Below, in pieces: positions 9,416 through 17,139 of a stretch of 64,000 nt of DNA. The position numbers and the translations under genes were made by a program. The notes below the pieces were generated by a model, which saw only the letters and a list, made by a program, of their open reading frames with translations, ran no database searches and was not told where the DNA came from. Location of the stretch: contig NZ_CP085224.1 of assembly GCF_044803115.1 (NCBI RefSeq), positions 3,038,001 through 3,102,000 on the forward strand. The letters are read 5' to 3'. Each line of letters starts with the position of its first letter. The first letter of the stretch is position 1. Source of the DNA: Caenispirillum salinarum_A (GTDB taxonomy: Bacteria; Pseudomonadota; Alphaproteobacteria; Rhodospirillales; Rhodospirillaceae).

Positions 9416-10753
9416 ATGGCGGACGATCTGGATCGGGTCGGGCGGCTGCAGTTCCTGCAGATCGACGATGAGACGCGCGCCTTGTTGCGCGAGTTCCGGG
9501 GCATCCTGGAACAGCATATCGACGAAGTGCTGGATGCCTTCTACGGCTACATGACCAAGCACCCGGACATGGCCGCCATGTTCAAGTCCGACGCGTCCAT
9601 GCGCCACGCGCGGGACGAACAGCGCAAGCACTGGCTGAACAACGTCTTCACCGGCGAGTTCGGCGACGACTACTTCCGCACCGTGACCGTCATCGGCCGC
9701 ACCCACGAGCGTGTGGGCCTGGAGCCGCGCTGGTACATCGGCGCCTACGCCTTCACCATGAACAAGCTGGTGCAGCTGGTCTTCAGCCGCTACCGCAAGA
9801 AGCCGGAGCGCGCCTCGGCCATCATCCAGGCCATCAACAAGGCCGTGTACCTGGACATGGACATCTCCATCTCCGTCTACATCCGCACGGCGCGGGAGAC
9901 GGCGGCGCGGACGCTGAACGAACACGCCTCGAAGTTCGAGAACGAGGTCCACGCCATGGTGGAGATCGTCGCCGCCGCGGCGACGGAGCTTCAGTCCACG
10001 TCGCAGAACATGGCCGAGACCGCCGACCGCACCTCCAGCCAGTCGGAAGTGGTCGCCTCGGCCGCCGACCAGGCCGCCGGCAACGTCCAGACGGTCGCCT
10101 CCGCCGCCGAGGAACTGCACGCCTCCATCTCGGAAATCAGCCGCCAGGTCGCCGAGGGCAACCGCATCAGCTCGGAAGCGGTGGACGAGGCCGAGCGCAC
10201 CAACGAGATGGTCAACGGCCTGGCCGCCGCCGCTGGCAAGATCGGCGAGGTCGTCAAGCTGATCAACGACATCGCCAGCCAGACCAACCTGCTGGCGCTG
10301 AATGCCACCATCGAGGCCGCCCGCGCCGGCGACGCCGGCAAGGGCTTCGCCGTGGTCGCCAACGAGGTCAAGAACCTCGCCAACCAGACCGCCCGGGCCA
10401 CCGAGGACATCTCCAAGCAGATCGGCGAGGTTCAGGGCGCGACGGAGCAGGCGGTCAGCGCCATCCAGGGCATCGGCGGCACCATCGGCCGCATCAGCGA
10501 GATCACCGGGGCCATCGCCGCCGCGGTGGAGGAGCAGTCGGCCGCCACGCAGGAGATCGCCCGCAACGTCCAGGAGGCGTCCAGCGGCACGACAGAGGTA
10601 ACCAGCAACATCTCCACCGTCACCGAGGCCGCCACCGAAACCGGCCACGCCGCCGGCGAGGTGCTCACCGCCGCCCGCGAACTCTCCAACCAGTCCGAGC
10701 GCCTGAAGGCCCAGGTGGACGAGTTCCTGCACGACATCCGGGAAGCAGTGTAA
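9416..10753 (+). CDS. Globin-coupled chemoreceptor (HemAT-like, soluble)
   Basis: This 445-residue protein joins an N-terminal protoglobin domain (about residues 5-165) to a methyl-accepting signalling domain. The haem-ligating proximal His is expected in RTHERVGLEPRWYIGAY, which matches the globin-coupled sensor motif. The C-terminal half has the conserved hairpin tip (ASQTNLLALNATIEAARAG) flanked by methylation helices. There are no membrane segments, so it should be a cytoplasmic oxygen or redox sensor signalling to CheA. I chose the ATG at 9416, which has GGAG 7 bases upstream, over a GTG ten codons earlier. No che genes are adjacent. Confidence 0.92.
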   Translation: MADDLDRVGRLQFLQIDDETRALLREFRGILEQHIDEVLDAFYGYMTKHPDMAAMFKSDASMRHARDEQRKHWLNNVFTGEFGDDYFRTVTVIGRTHERVGLEPRWYIGAYAFTMNKLVQLVFSRYRKKPERASAIIQAINKAVYLDMDISISVYIRTARETAARTLNEHASKFENEVHAMVEIVAAAATELQSTSQNMAETADRTSSQSEVVASAADQAAGNVQTVASAAEELHASISEISRQVAEGNRISSEAVDEAERTNEMVNGLAAAAGKIGEVVKLINDIASQTNLLALNATIEAARAGDAGKGFAVVANEVKNLANQTARATEDISKQIGEVQGATEQAVSAIQGIGGTIGRISEITGAIAAAVEEQSAATQEIARNVQEASSGTTEVTSNISTVTEAATETGHAAGEVLTAARELSNQSERLKAQVDEFLHDIREAV

Positions 10754-10802
10754 ACCTTTGTAAGAAAACAAAAAGCAGGAGCCAGCGAACCCCCTGGCGC
10801 TC

Positions 10803-10847
10803 CCCCCGTTGCGGGGGAAGAATAACGGGCCGGCGCAATGCCGGCCC
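10803..10847. terminator. Two hairpins between convergent genes
   Basis: A hairpin of C5/G5 (arms 10803-10807 and 10813-10817) is followed by an 8-bp stem (10827-10834 and 10840-10847). They separate the chemoreceptor (plus) from the ferredoxin gene (minus), so they probably stop transcription from both sides. Confidence 0.6.
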
Positions 10848-10857
10848 TGTCGCGTCG

Positions 10858-11103
10858 TCAGGAGTGCAGCGTCTCGTACTTGGCCTTGAGCTGGTCTTCG
10901 GTCTCCTGGTGCGCCGGGTCCTTGACGATGCAGTCCACGGGACAGACCAGCACGCACTGCGGCTCGTCATGGGCGCCGACGCACTCGGTGCAGCGGTCGG
11001 GGTCGATCACGTAGATTTCGTCGCCCTGATAGATCGCCTCGTTGGGGCACTCCGTCGGGCAGGCGTCGCAGTTGATGCAGGTGTCCTGGATGACAAGGGC
11101 CAT
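10858..11103 (-). CDS. 2[4Fe-4S] ferredoxin (YfhL/Alvin type)
   Basis: This 81-residue electron carrier has the two cluster motifs C9-x2-C12-x2-C15-x3-C19 and C38-x2-C41-x8-C50-x3-C54. The 8-residue insertion in the second motif and the C-terminal helix (residues 65-81) mark the Allochromatium-type low-potential ferredoxins. The start ATG follows a second ferredoxin gene by 55 bases. Lying opposite korAB, it is a plausible electron acceptor or donor for the 2-oxoacid:ferredoxin oxidoreductase (inference from context). Confidence 0.93.
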   Translation of the reverse strand: MALVIQDTCINCDACPTECPNEAIYQGDEIYVIDPDRCTECVGAHDEPQCVLVCPVDCIVKDPAHQETEDQLKAKYETLHS

Positions 11104-11158
11104 GATGTGTCTCGCTGTCTCGGTCTCTCGACGAACCGCCGCCGCGGCTCCGTAAGCG

Positions 11159-11413
11159 TCAGGACGCCAGCAGCATGCGCCGCTTCTCGACCAGACGCTC
11201 GCGCGATTCGCCCAGGGCGGCGTCAGGGGCGATGCATTCCGTTGGGCACAACGCCGCGCACTGCGGCTCGGGAAAGGCTCCGACGCATTCCGTGCAGAGC
11301 GCCGGATCGACGACGTAGCCGGCCTCGACGCTTTCCAGCGCGATCGCCATGTTCGGGCACTCGTCGGCGCAGCCGCCACAGCCGATGCAGTCCTCGCCAA
11401 TGCTCATTGCCAT
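11159..11413 (-). CDS. 2[4Fe-4S] ferredoxin, second copy
   Basis: This 84-residue protein is a divergent paralogue of the ferredoxin just downstream. It has C9-x2-C12-x2-C15-x3-C19 and a second motif beginning ALCTEC, again with the 8-residue insertion. The second-cluster region differs from its neighbour (GAFPEPQ against GAHDEPQ). The start at 11413 has GGGG 7 bases upstream; a second ATG two codons later is possible. The two genes probably form one transcript, divergent from korA. Confidence 0.92.
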   Translation of the reverse strand: MAMSIGEDCIGCGGCADECPNMAIALESVEAGYVVDPALCTECVGAFPEPQCAALCPTECIAPDAALGESRERLVEKRRMLLAS

Positions 11414-11784
11414 TGTCGCACCCCACTCCGCATCACGAATTGATAATTCGCAGAATCGAAAGGGTTTTTCCGATCCCTTTCAGGGGTCACCATACCGCAG
11501 CATAGGCTGAAATTGCGTTAAACCTTTCGTCATATCCGGGACGGCCGGGCGGGATTGACGGAAGGGCGGGAGACGGGTGCAGTGCAAAAAGGCGCTTTCA
11601 TCCGGAAGGAATTTCCGGTTATATGGGCGCTGGCGCCACGACTGGCCGCGCCGGTAGCCCCCAGACCGACGCACCCCGAGGCCCCGTCCCGTCCCCGCCG
11701 GCCCACTGCACGCCGGCCGCGATGGTGCGGACCCGGCTTCATGTCGAGCGCTCAACGGGAACGCAGATTGATGGGGATCTCTTC
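11414..11784. promoter_or_regulatory. Divergent promoter region, ferredoxins/korAB
   Basis: No credible gene lies here, although the korA frame stays open upstream to about 11623 without homology. The region includes an AT-rich part near 11430-11530 likely to drive the ferredoxins, and a small inverted repeat (arms 11602-11607 and 11613-11618) followed by TTATAT at 11619-11624, a possible -10 element for korA. Confidence 0.4.
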
Positions 11785-13524
11785 ATGGCCTTGAATTCCG
11801 TCTCACTCGCGCTGACCGGCAGCGGCGGCGCCGGCGTCATGACGTCCGGCCAGGTGCTGGTCGACGCCGCCGCCAAGGCCGGCTGGTACGGCCTGATGGC
11901 GCGCTCACTGGGTCCGCAGATTCGCGGCGGCGAGTCGGCCGCGCTGTTGCGGCTGTCGCCCGGACCCGTGCAGTCGATGGATGACTGCTACGACCTGATG
12001 CTCGCCGTCGACTGGGGCAACATCGAGCGCTTCGCGTCCGAGATCCCGCTGACGTCGAAGTCGATCATCGTCACCGACCCCGCCCAGGGCGAGGTGCCGG
12101 AAATCATGCGGCGCAACAACCCGATCATCGTGGAGATCCCGCTCAAGGAGATCGCCAAATCGGTCGAGGGCGGGCGCATCAACATGGTGGCGCTGGGCCT
12201 GGTGGCGAAGGTCATCGGCCTGCCCGAGGACTACTGCATCGAGGTGCTGTCCAAGGCCCTTGCCAAGAAGGGGCCGGAGGCGCTGGAGAAGTCGATCGCC
12301 GGCATGCGCGCCGGGGCGGACCACGCCGACAAGCTGACCGGCGTCCCCACCCTGGACGCGCCCCGGACCGACCACGGCGAGCGCTGGTCCATCACCGGCA
12401 ACGAGGCGACCGGCCTGGGCGCGCTGCGCGGCGGCGTGCGCTTCGTGGCGGCCTACCCCATCACGCCGGCGACGGAAGTGCTGGAGTACATGGCCCCGAA
12501 CCTGCCCAAGCTGGGCGGTGCGCTGGTGCAGGCGGAGGACGAATTGGCCTCCATCAACATGGCGATCGGCGGCAGCTTTGGCGGCGTGCCCAGCCTGACG
12601 GCCACCTCCGGCCCCGGCCTGGCGCTGATGACCGAGAGCATCGGCCTCGCCGTGGCGTCGGAGACGCCGGTGGTCATCATCAACGTCCAGCGCGGCGGTC
12701 CCTCCACCGGCATCCCGACCAAGTCGGAGCAGGTGGACCTGAACATCGCCATCAACGGCCTGCACGGCGACGCGCCCCACCTGGTGACGGCGCCCACCTC
12801 CATCGCCGACAGCCTGTTCACCGCCCAGTGGACGGTGCATATGGCCGAGGCGATGCAGTGTCCCGCCATCGTGCTGACCGACCAGGCCATGGGCCAGGCG
12901 CGCGCCATCATCGATAAGCCGGCCGACCTGGCCTTCGTCGGCCAGCGCCGCAAGCCCGAACTGGTGTCGGGCGCTGTGGAAGAAGGCTACCAGCGCTACG
13001 CCGTGACCAAAGACGGCGTCTCTCCCATGGCGATCCCCGGCATGAAGGGCGGCGAGTACACCGCCGACGGCCTGGAGCACAGCCCCAAGGGCACACCGTC
13101 GACCCAGGCGCAGCACCACCAGGAACAGCTCGACAAGCGCGAGCGCAAGCTCAAGACCTTCGACTACGGCGACCACTGGGCCGACATCGAGGGCGACGGC
13201 GAAATCGCCATCATCACCTGGGGCTCGGTGACCGAGCAGGTGCGCGAGGCCATCGACCGCATCGAGGAGACCAAGAGCCTCAAGGTGAAGCTGATTGCGC
13301 TCCGCCTGCTGTCCCCCGCCCTGCCCGAGAAGATGGCCGAGGCGCTGAATGGCGTGAGGAAGGCGCTGATCGTGGAGCAGTCGCACAGCAAGCAGTACAC
13401 GCTGATGCTGAAGGCGCACTACGACCTGCCGCCGGTTTATGCCACGCTGAACCGCCCCGGCCCGCTGGCCATTCGGCCCCATGAAATCGTGACCGCGCTC
13501 GATGCGCTGGTCGCCAAGTCCTGA
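11785..13524 (+). CDS. korA: 2-oxoacid:ferredoxin oxidoreductase, fused gamma-alpha subunit
   Basis: With korB it interconverts a 2-oxoacid (2-oxoglutarate is the usual annotation) and the acyl-CoA with reduced ferredoxin. The 579 residues begin with the gamma domain (SLALTGSGGAGVMTSGQVL and RSLGPQIRGGESAA), and continue into the alpha pyrimidine-binding domain (FVAAYPITPATEVLEYMA; GPGLALMTESIGLAVASETP). This fused order is typical of KorA proteins. The ATG at 11785 is where the gamma-domain similarity begins. korB follows after 17 bases. Substrate choice between 2-oxoglutarate and other 2-oxoacids cannot be settled from sequence alone. Confidence 0.92.
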   Translation: MALNSVSLALTGSGGAGVMTSGQVLVDAAAKAGWYGLMARSLGPQIRGGESAALLRLSPGPVQSMDDCYDLMLAVDWGNIERFASEIPLTSKSIIVTDPAQGEVPEIMRRNNPIIVEIPLKEIAKSVEGGRINMVALGLVAKVIGLPEDYCIEVLSKALAKKGPEALEKSIAGMRAGADHADKLTGVPTLDAPRTDHGERWSITGNEATGLGALRGGVRFVAAYPITPATEVLEYMAPNLPKLGGALVQAEDELASINMAIGGSFGGVPSLTATSGPGLALMTESIGLAVASETPVVIINVQRGGPSTGIPTKSEQVDLNIAINGLHGDAPHLVTAPTSIADSLFTAQWTVHMAEAMQCPAIVLTDQAMGQARAIIDKPADLAFVGQRRKPELVSGAVEEGYQRYAVTKDGVSPMAIPGMKGGEYTADGLEHSPKGTPSTQAQHHQEQLDKRERKLKTFDYGDHWADIEGDGEIAIITWGSVTEQVREAIDRIEETKSLKVKLIALRLLSPALPEKMAEALNGVRKALIVEQSHSKQYTLMLKAHYDLPPVYATLNRPGPLAIRPHEIVTALDALVAKS

Positions 13525-13541
13525 GCCAGGAGGGACTTCGC

Positions 13542-14396
13542 ATGAACATTCAGACCCCCGCCCCCCAGGCCCTGACGTTTGCCGACTACAAGTCGAGCCT
13601 CAAGCCCGTGTGGTGCCCCGGCTGCGGCGACTTCTCGGTGCTGTCGGCCATCACCAAGGCGCTGGCGACCCTTCAGCTGCCGCGTGAGGACGTGGCGCTG
13701 GTGTCGGGTATCGGCTGCTCGTCACGCATTCCGGCCTACACCTCGGTGTACGGCTTCCACAGCGTCCACGGCCGCGCCCTGCCCGTCGCCACCGGCCTGA
13801 AGTCGGCCCGGCCGGACCTGACGGTGCTGGTCGCCGGCGGTGACGGCGACGGCTTCTCCATCGGCGGCAACCACTTCCTGCACGCCTGCCGGCGCAACGT
13901 GGACCTGACCTACATCGTCATGGACAACTCCGTTTACGGCATGACCAAGGGGCAGGCGTCGCCGACCACGGAAGGCGACTGGACGGGCTCCAAGCTAACC
14001 CCCGAAGGGCCGGGCGTGGCCGAGTTCCAGCCGCTGGAGATCGCTCTGTCGGCCGGCGCCAACTACATCGCACGCGGCTTTTCGGGCAAGCCGAACGAAC
14101 TGACCAAGCTGATCTGTGATGCGGTGGAGCATCCCGGCTTCTCGCTGGTCCACGTACTCAGCCCCTGCGTGACCTTCCGGCCGGAGCAGCGCGAGTACAA
14201 GACCATGGTGCACGATGGGTTCGGCGGGGCCGCCTTCGACGAGGGAACGCCCGACCGCCGCGAGGCTTTCCGCCGCCTGATGGACGACGACGGCTATTCC
14301 TGCGGGGTGCTCTTCAAGGGCAACACGCCCGCCTTCAAGCCGCAGACGGACGCGCCGAGCACCATCGAGGAGATCCAGGGGGACTTCATCCTATGA
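13542..14396 (+). CDS. korB: 2-oxoacid:ferredoxin oxidoreductase, beta subunit
   Basis: The 284-residue beta subunit binds thiamine diphosphate and carries a proximal [4Fe-4S] cluster. The ThDP/Mg motif is GGDGDGFSIGGNH near residue 97. Cluster ligands are the CPGCGD pair near residue 25, the Cys of GIGCSSR near 58, and a later Cys in LSPCVTF. It overlaps the next gene by the tetranucleotide ATGA, so the ferritin-like gene is translationally coupled to it. The ThDP need links it loosely to the thiamin-precursor importer elsewhere in the window. Confidence 0.93.
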   Translation: MNIQTPAPQALTFADYKSSLKPVWCPGCGDFSVLSAITKALATLQLPREDVALVSGIGCSSRIPAYTSVYGFHSVHGRALPVATGLKSARPDLTVLVAGGDGDGFSIGGNHFLHACRRNVDLTYIVMDNSVYGMTKGQASPTTEGDWTGSKLTPEGPGVAEFQPLEIALSAGANYIARGFSGKPNELTKLICDAVEHPGFSLVHVLSPCVTFRPEQREYKTMVHDGFGGAAFDEGTPDRREAFRRLMDDDGYSCGVLFKGNTPAFKPQTDAPSTIEEIQGDFIL

Positions 14397-14920
14397 GCAC
14401 CGCCTTCAAGGACATGACCGGCGTGCCCGAGTTCCTTGCCCACGCCCTGCAACTGGAACAGGAAGCCGCCGTCCGGTTCGACGAACTGGCCGACATGCTG
14501 GAGGTCCACAACAACCACAAGGGCGTGGTGGAGCTGTTCCGCAAGATGGCTCACTTCTCCCGTCTGCACCTGGCCGAGGCCAAGGAGCGCGCCGTGGGCG
14601 TCGACGTTCCCGCCATGAAGCCGTGGGAGTTCAAGTGGCCGGGTGACGAGGCGCCGGAGTCGGGGGAAATCACCGACGCCCACTACCTCATGACCCCGCA
14701 CCACGCCCTGAAGCTGGCGCTCGCCAGCGAAACCCAGGGGTTCGACTTCTATCGGGGCCTCGCCGACAACTCGGCGGACCAGGATGTCCGCGCCATGGCG
14801 CGGGAATTCGCCGACGAGGAAGCCGAGCACGTCGCCACCCTCAAGGAGTGGCTGGACCGCTACCCCGAGCCGGACAGCGCCTGGGACGAGGACATGGACC
14901 CGCCGGTCTCGGTGGACTGA
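14393..14920 (+). CDS. Ferritin-like (rubrerythrin-type) protein coupled to korB
   Basis: The 175-residue protein forms a four-helix ferritin-like bundle: helix 1 with LEQEAAVRFDELADML, helix 2 with FRKMAHFSRLHLAEAK, helix 3 with SETQGFDFYRGLAD and helix 4 with DEEAEHVATL. Expected diiron ligands are Glu24, Glu113, Glu143 and His146. In helix 2 only His59 is in place; the usual Glu appears to be Ser56 by my alignment. No rubredoxin-type cysteines are present. Its start overlaps the korB stop, implying a linked role, perhaps protecting the oxygen-sensitive oxidoreductase from peroxide or oxygen (inference). Confidence 0.8.
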   Translation: MSTAFKDMTGVPEFLAHALQLEQEAAVRFDELADMLEVHNNHKGVVELFRKMAHFSRLHLAEAKERAVGVDVPAMKPWEFKWPGDEAPESGEITDAHYLMTPHHALKLALASETQGFDFYRGLADNSADQDVRAMAREFADEEAEHVATLKEWLDRYPEPDSAWDEDMDPPVSVD

Positions 14921-14952
14921 CCGGCGTCCGGCCATGACCGGGCCACGAGGTG

Positions 14953-14982
14953 AACGGGGCGGCTTTTGCGGGCCGCCCCGTT
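14953..14982 (+). terminator. Terminator of the kor operon
   Basis: An 11-bp stem (arms 14953-14963 and 14972-14982) with an 8-base loop is followed by a T-rich tail (TCGTTTGT), 30 bases after the ferritin-like gene. Confidence 0.8.
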
Positions 14983-15009
14983 TCGTTTGTCCGGTCCCGC
15001 CGCCGCATT

Positions 15010-15225
15010 TCACCACCAGAAGCGGCGGCGGCGGTGATGCCGCGCCAGTGCGCGGGGCGTGAGGCCGATGTCGCGAAGCAGCCGCTCGTCCAGCGCCAAC
15101 AACGCCTTGACCTCCCGCCGCGCCCTCAGCCACGCCGTCAGGCGGGTGAAGAGACCGGGCGCTGCCGCCGCCGCGCGCGCCGGCCGCGACGAAACAGGGC
15201 TCGTGTCGCATCGGGTATGGGACAT
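15010..15225 (-). CDS. DUF1127 domain protein
   Basis: This 71-residue basic protein ends with the DUF1127 motif (LLALDERLLRDIGLTPRAL) and a run of Arg and Trp residues at the C-terminus. Small DUF1127 proteins in alphaproteobacteria have been linked to RNA binding, phosphate and carbon metabolism and stress. The start has an excellent GAGGAGGT site 7 bases upstream. Its stop lies close to the kor terminator on the opposite strand. The 287 bases upstream hold its promoter and that of the divergent zinc-ribbon gene. Confidence 0.88.
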   Translation of the reverse strand: MSHTRCDTSPVSSRPARAAAAAPGLFTRLTAWLRARREVKALLALDERLLRDIGLTPRALARHHRRRRFWW

Positions 15226-15512
15226 GGTGTGACCTCCTCTGTCGATGACCAATGTCTGCTTAACGGTGCGCCACTCGGCCCCTTGCCGACAAACGAGGTC
15301 TTTGAAGGGATACATTAGAAATTCTAAGCATTTTCGGCCATTGCCATTCCCTTTCAAGGCCCATGGGTATAGGTGGGTGCATACCTCCGGATCAATCCGA
15401 TAACCGCCCGCGCCATTGACGACGCCGGTAGAAGAAGTCGTAGACTTGATCGCGGGAGAATGGTGCGGAACGCGGCCCCGAGCGGCCGCCGAGCACAAGG
15501 AAGAGGCGCGGC

Positions 15513-15881
15513 ATGATGACGCAGTTCTTCTGTCCGCACTGCGGCCGGCGGGTGGAGGCTGGCGCCCCCGCCTGCCCCCGTTGTCTGGCGCCGATCCACT
15601 ACGGCATTCCGCGCCGCTGCATGGTCATTCTGGTGACGGTCGGGCTCCTCGTTTTTGCCTATGCGGCGGGCCTGCCGGCCTTGGCGTGCGAGACGCTGGC
15701 CCCCTCTGCCGACTGCGACTGGGAGGCCGTCCTGCGCCTGCCCGCGCTGTGCCTGATCGCCTACGGCGCCCGCACCCTCGTCCTGGCCGCACGCCAGCGC
15801 CGGGCCGTCTTCGGGGCGCCGCGCCTGACATTCTCCGCCACCGCCGACAGCGCCGAGGCCGCCAGCACCGCCGCCGCGTGA
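15513..15881 (+). CDS. Zinc-ribbon membrane protein of unknown function
   Basis: The 122-residue protein begins with a zinc ribbon formed by CPHC (7-10) and CPRC (22-25), followed by a hydrophobic segment at about 37-58 (MVILVTVGLLVFAYAAGL) and a second weaker one at about 77-92. It is therefore a small inner-membrane protein with a cytoplasmic zinc finger. A ribosome binding site (GGAAGAGG) precedes the ATG. I recognise no named family. It faces away from the DUF1127 gene and precedes another small gene in the same direction. Confidence 0.75.
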   Translation: MMTQFFCPHCGRRVEAGAPACPRCLAPIHYGIPRRCMVILVTVGLLVFAYAAGLPALACETLAPSADCDWEAVLRLPALCLIAYGARTLVLAARQRRAVFGAPRLTFSATADSAEAASTAAA

Positions 15882-15896
15882 TCCCTCCGCCCCCGA

Positions 15897-15936
15897 CCGT
15901 CGTTGGGGTATCAACAGCGATACCCAGCAACGACGG
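15897..15936 (+). promoter_or_regulatory. Long hairpin touching the ribosome binding site of the next gene
   Basis: A 9-bp outer stem (15897-15905 with 15928-15936) and a 7-bp inner stem (15906-15912 with 15919-15925) are separated by a 2-base bulge; the loop has 6 bases. The outer arm covers the first bases of the GGGAGGAAGG ribosome binding site (15935-15944) of the gene starting at 15949. There is no T-run. It could regulate translation, or be the 3' end hairpin of the zinc-ribbon gene. Confidence 0.6.
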
Positions 15937-15948
15937 GAGGAAGGCACG

Positions 15949-16248
15949 ATGGCGCACGATACCGACGCGCACGTTACCACCGATCACGACACCATCCGCA
16001 AATGGGCCGAAAGCCGCGATGGCAAGCCGGCCGCCGTCAGCGAGACGCACTCCAAGGGCGATCCGGGCATCCTGCGCATCCTGTTCTCCGACGAGGCCGA
16101 GGATGATGGCCTGGAGCCCATCTCCTGGGATGCGTTTTTCGAGAAGTTCGAGGAAAAGAACCTGGCGTTCCTCTACCAGGACGAAACCAAGTCCGAGCAC
16201 GGTACCAGCCGCTTCCACAAGTTCGTCGACCGCGACCAACACAAATAA
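15949..16248 (+). CDS. Small conserved protein of unknown function
   Basis: This 99-residue acidic soluble protein has the pattern DTIRKWAESRDGKPAAV near the start, DPGILRILFSD in the middle and ISWDAFFEKFEEKNLAFLYQ near the end. I recall this arrangement from a family of small proteins often labelled as 1,4-alpha-glucan branching proteins, but it is far too short to be such an enzyme, so that label should not be trusted. A strong ribosome binding site is present next to the hairpin described separately, and an intrinsic terminator follows. Confidence 0.75.
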   Translation: MAHDTDAHVTTDHDTIRKWAESRDGKPAAVSETHSKGDPGILRILFSDEAEDDGLEPISWDAFFEKFEEKNLAFLYQDETKSEHGTSRFHKFVDRDQHK

Positions 16249-16294
16249 GGCTGACGCCCGGGTCACACCGCAACAGGCGCCCGCCGCCCCGATC

Positions 16295-16332
16295 AACCGC
16301 CGCACCGGCCAGCCCCGGGCGGCGGTTTTTTT
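16295..16332 (+). terminator. Rho-independent terminator
   Basis: An 8-bp stem (arms 16295-16302 and 16320-16327) with a 17-base GC-rich loop is followed by a run of seven T residues (16326-16332), about 45 bases after the preceding stop codon. Confidence 0.85.
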
Positions 16333-16406
16333 GCTTTCGGCACGGGGGCGTACAGCACAAGCCACCGCCAGATGAAGCTAGAACAGACCCCGTCTTTTTC
16401 GGAATA

Positions 16407-16430
16407 GACGTAATAAATATACACTACGTC
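16407..16430. promoter_or_regulatory. Inverted repeat in an AT-rich promoter region
   Basis: GACGTA (16407-16412) and TACGTC (16425-16430) form an inverted repeat around a 12-base AT-rich spacer, about 75-100 bases ahead of the three-gene operon that starts at 16507. It looks like a dimeric regulator site within the promoter. The regulator is unknown. Confidence 0.35.
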
Positions 16431-16506
16431 GAAATGATTTACGGCAACCTACTCCCGCACATTCTTCGTTTACCGCCCACAATTCCCGCAGAGGACGGAG
16501 GTTTCC

Positions 16507-17139
16507 ATGGAAGAAAGAAGAGACCAGAGCGTGTCGGCGGCCAGGGACGAGGCCAAGCAGCGTGCGTCCTCGGCCGCTGACGATGCGCGCCGTGTCGCCG
16601 CCGAGCAGGGCGACGCCTGGCGCCACAGCCTTTTGTCGACCGTCGACCACGTGGCTGAGGCCATGGACGCCGCAGCCTCCCGCCTGCGCGAGGACGAACC
16701 GCGCTTGGCGGGCGCCGTCGAGGACCTGTCGCGGCACGTCAAGCGCTTCGCCGGCGACGGCCACAACAAGAGCTTCGACGAATTGCGCGGCGACCTGGAA
16801 AACGTGGCGCGCAGCAACCCCACCCTGTTCATGGCCGGCGCCATGGCGCTGGGCCTGGGCCTGTCGCGCGTTCTGAAGAGCACGCCGCCGGAGCACCGCG
16901 AAGGCAGCGCGTCCGGCCATAGCGCCGGCGCCGGCACAGCGCCACCGCCGGCGACATCGCGCCATACGACGACGCCGCCGCGGCCGGGCGCCTCCACCAC
17001 GCCCGCGGGACAGCCGGATCGGCCCTCGGCCGCCTCGGGCACCTCGGCCCCGCCGAGCCCGTCGCCCTCGCCCTCACCCAGCCAGAGCCCGGCGGCCGTG
17101 CCGGGCAGCGCCGCGCCCAACACCGGGAGAAGCATCTGA
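16507..17139 (+). CDS. Membrane-anchored stress/envelope protein (YqjD-like layout)
   Basis: The 210-residue protein has an Ala- and charge-rich amphipathic N-terminal half, a single hydrophobic segment at about residues 103-117 (LFMAGAMALGLGLSRVL), and a long Pro/Ser/Thr/Gly-rich disordered C-terminus that includes PSPSPSPSPS. This layout is like the YqjD/ElaB/DUF883 ribosome- or membrane-associated stress proteins, but the match is to architecture, not to a clear motif. The start has GGAGG upstream. It overlaps the next gene by one base (TGATG). Confidence 0.7.
   Translation: MEERRDQSVSAARDEAKQRASSAADDARRVAAEQGDAWRHSLLSTVDHVAEAMDAAASRLREDEPRLAGAVEDLSRHVKRFAGDGHNKSFDELRGDLENVARSNPTLFMAGAMALGLGLSRVLKSTPPEHREGSASGHSAGAGTAPPPATSRHTTTPPRPGASTTPAGQPDRPSAASGTSAPPSPSPSPSPSQSPAAVPGSAAPNTGRSI

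Noticed and set aside
10302..10601. Arg/Ser/Pro-rich open frame inside the chemoreceptor gene
   Set aside because: It is a frame-shifted reading of the conserved signalling domain and has no start signals.
16443..16470. Possible EcfG-type promoter (GGCAAC ... CGTT) ahead of the three-gene operon
   Set aside because: The -35 differs from GGAAC and the spacer is 18 bases, outside the usual 16-17, so the match is not good enough to report.
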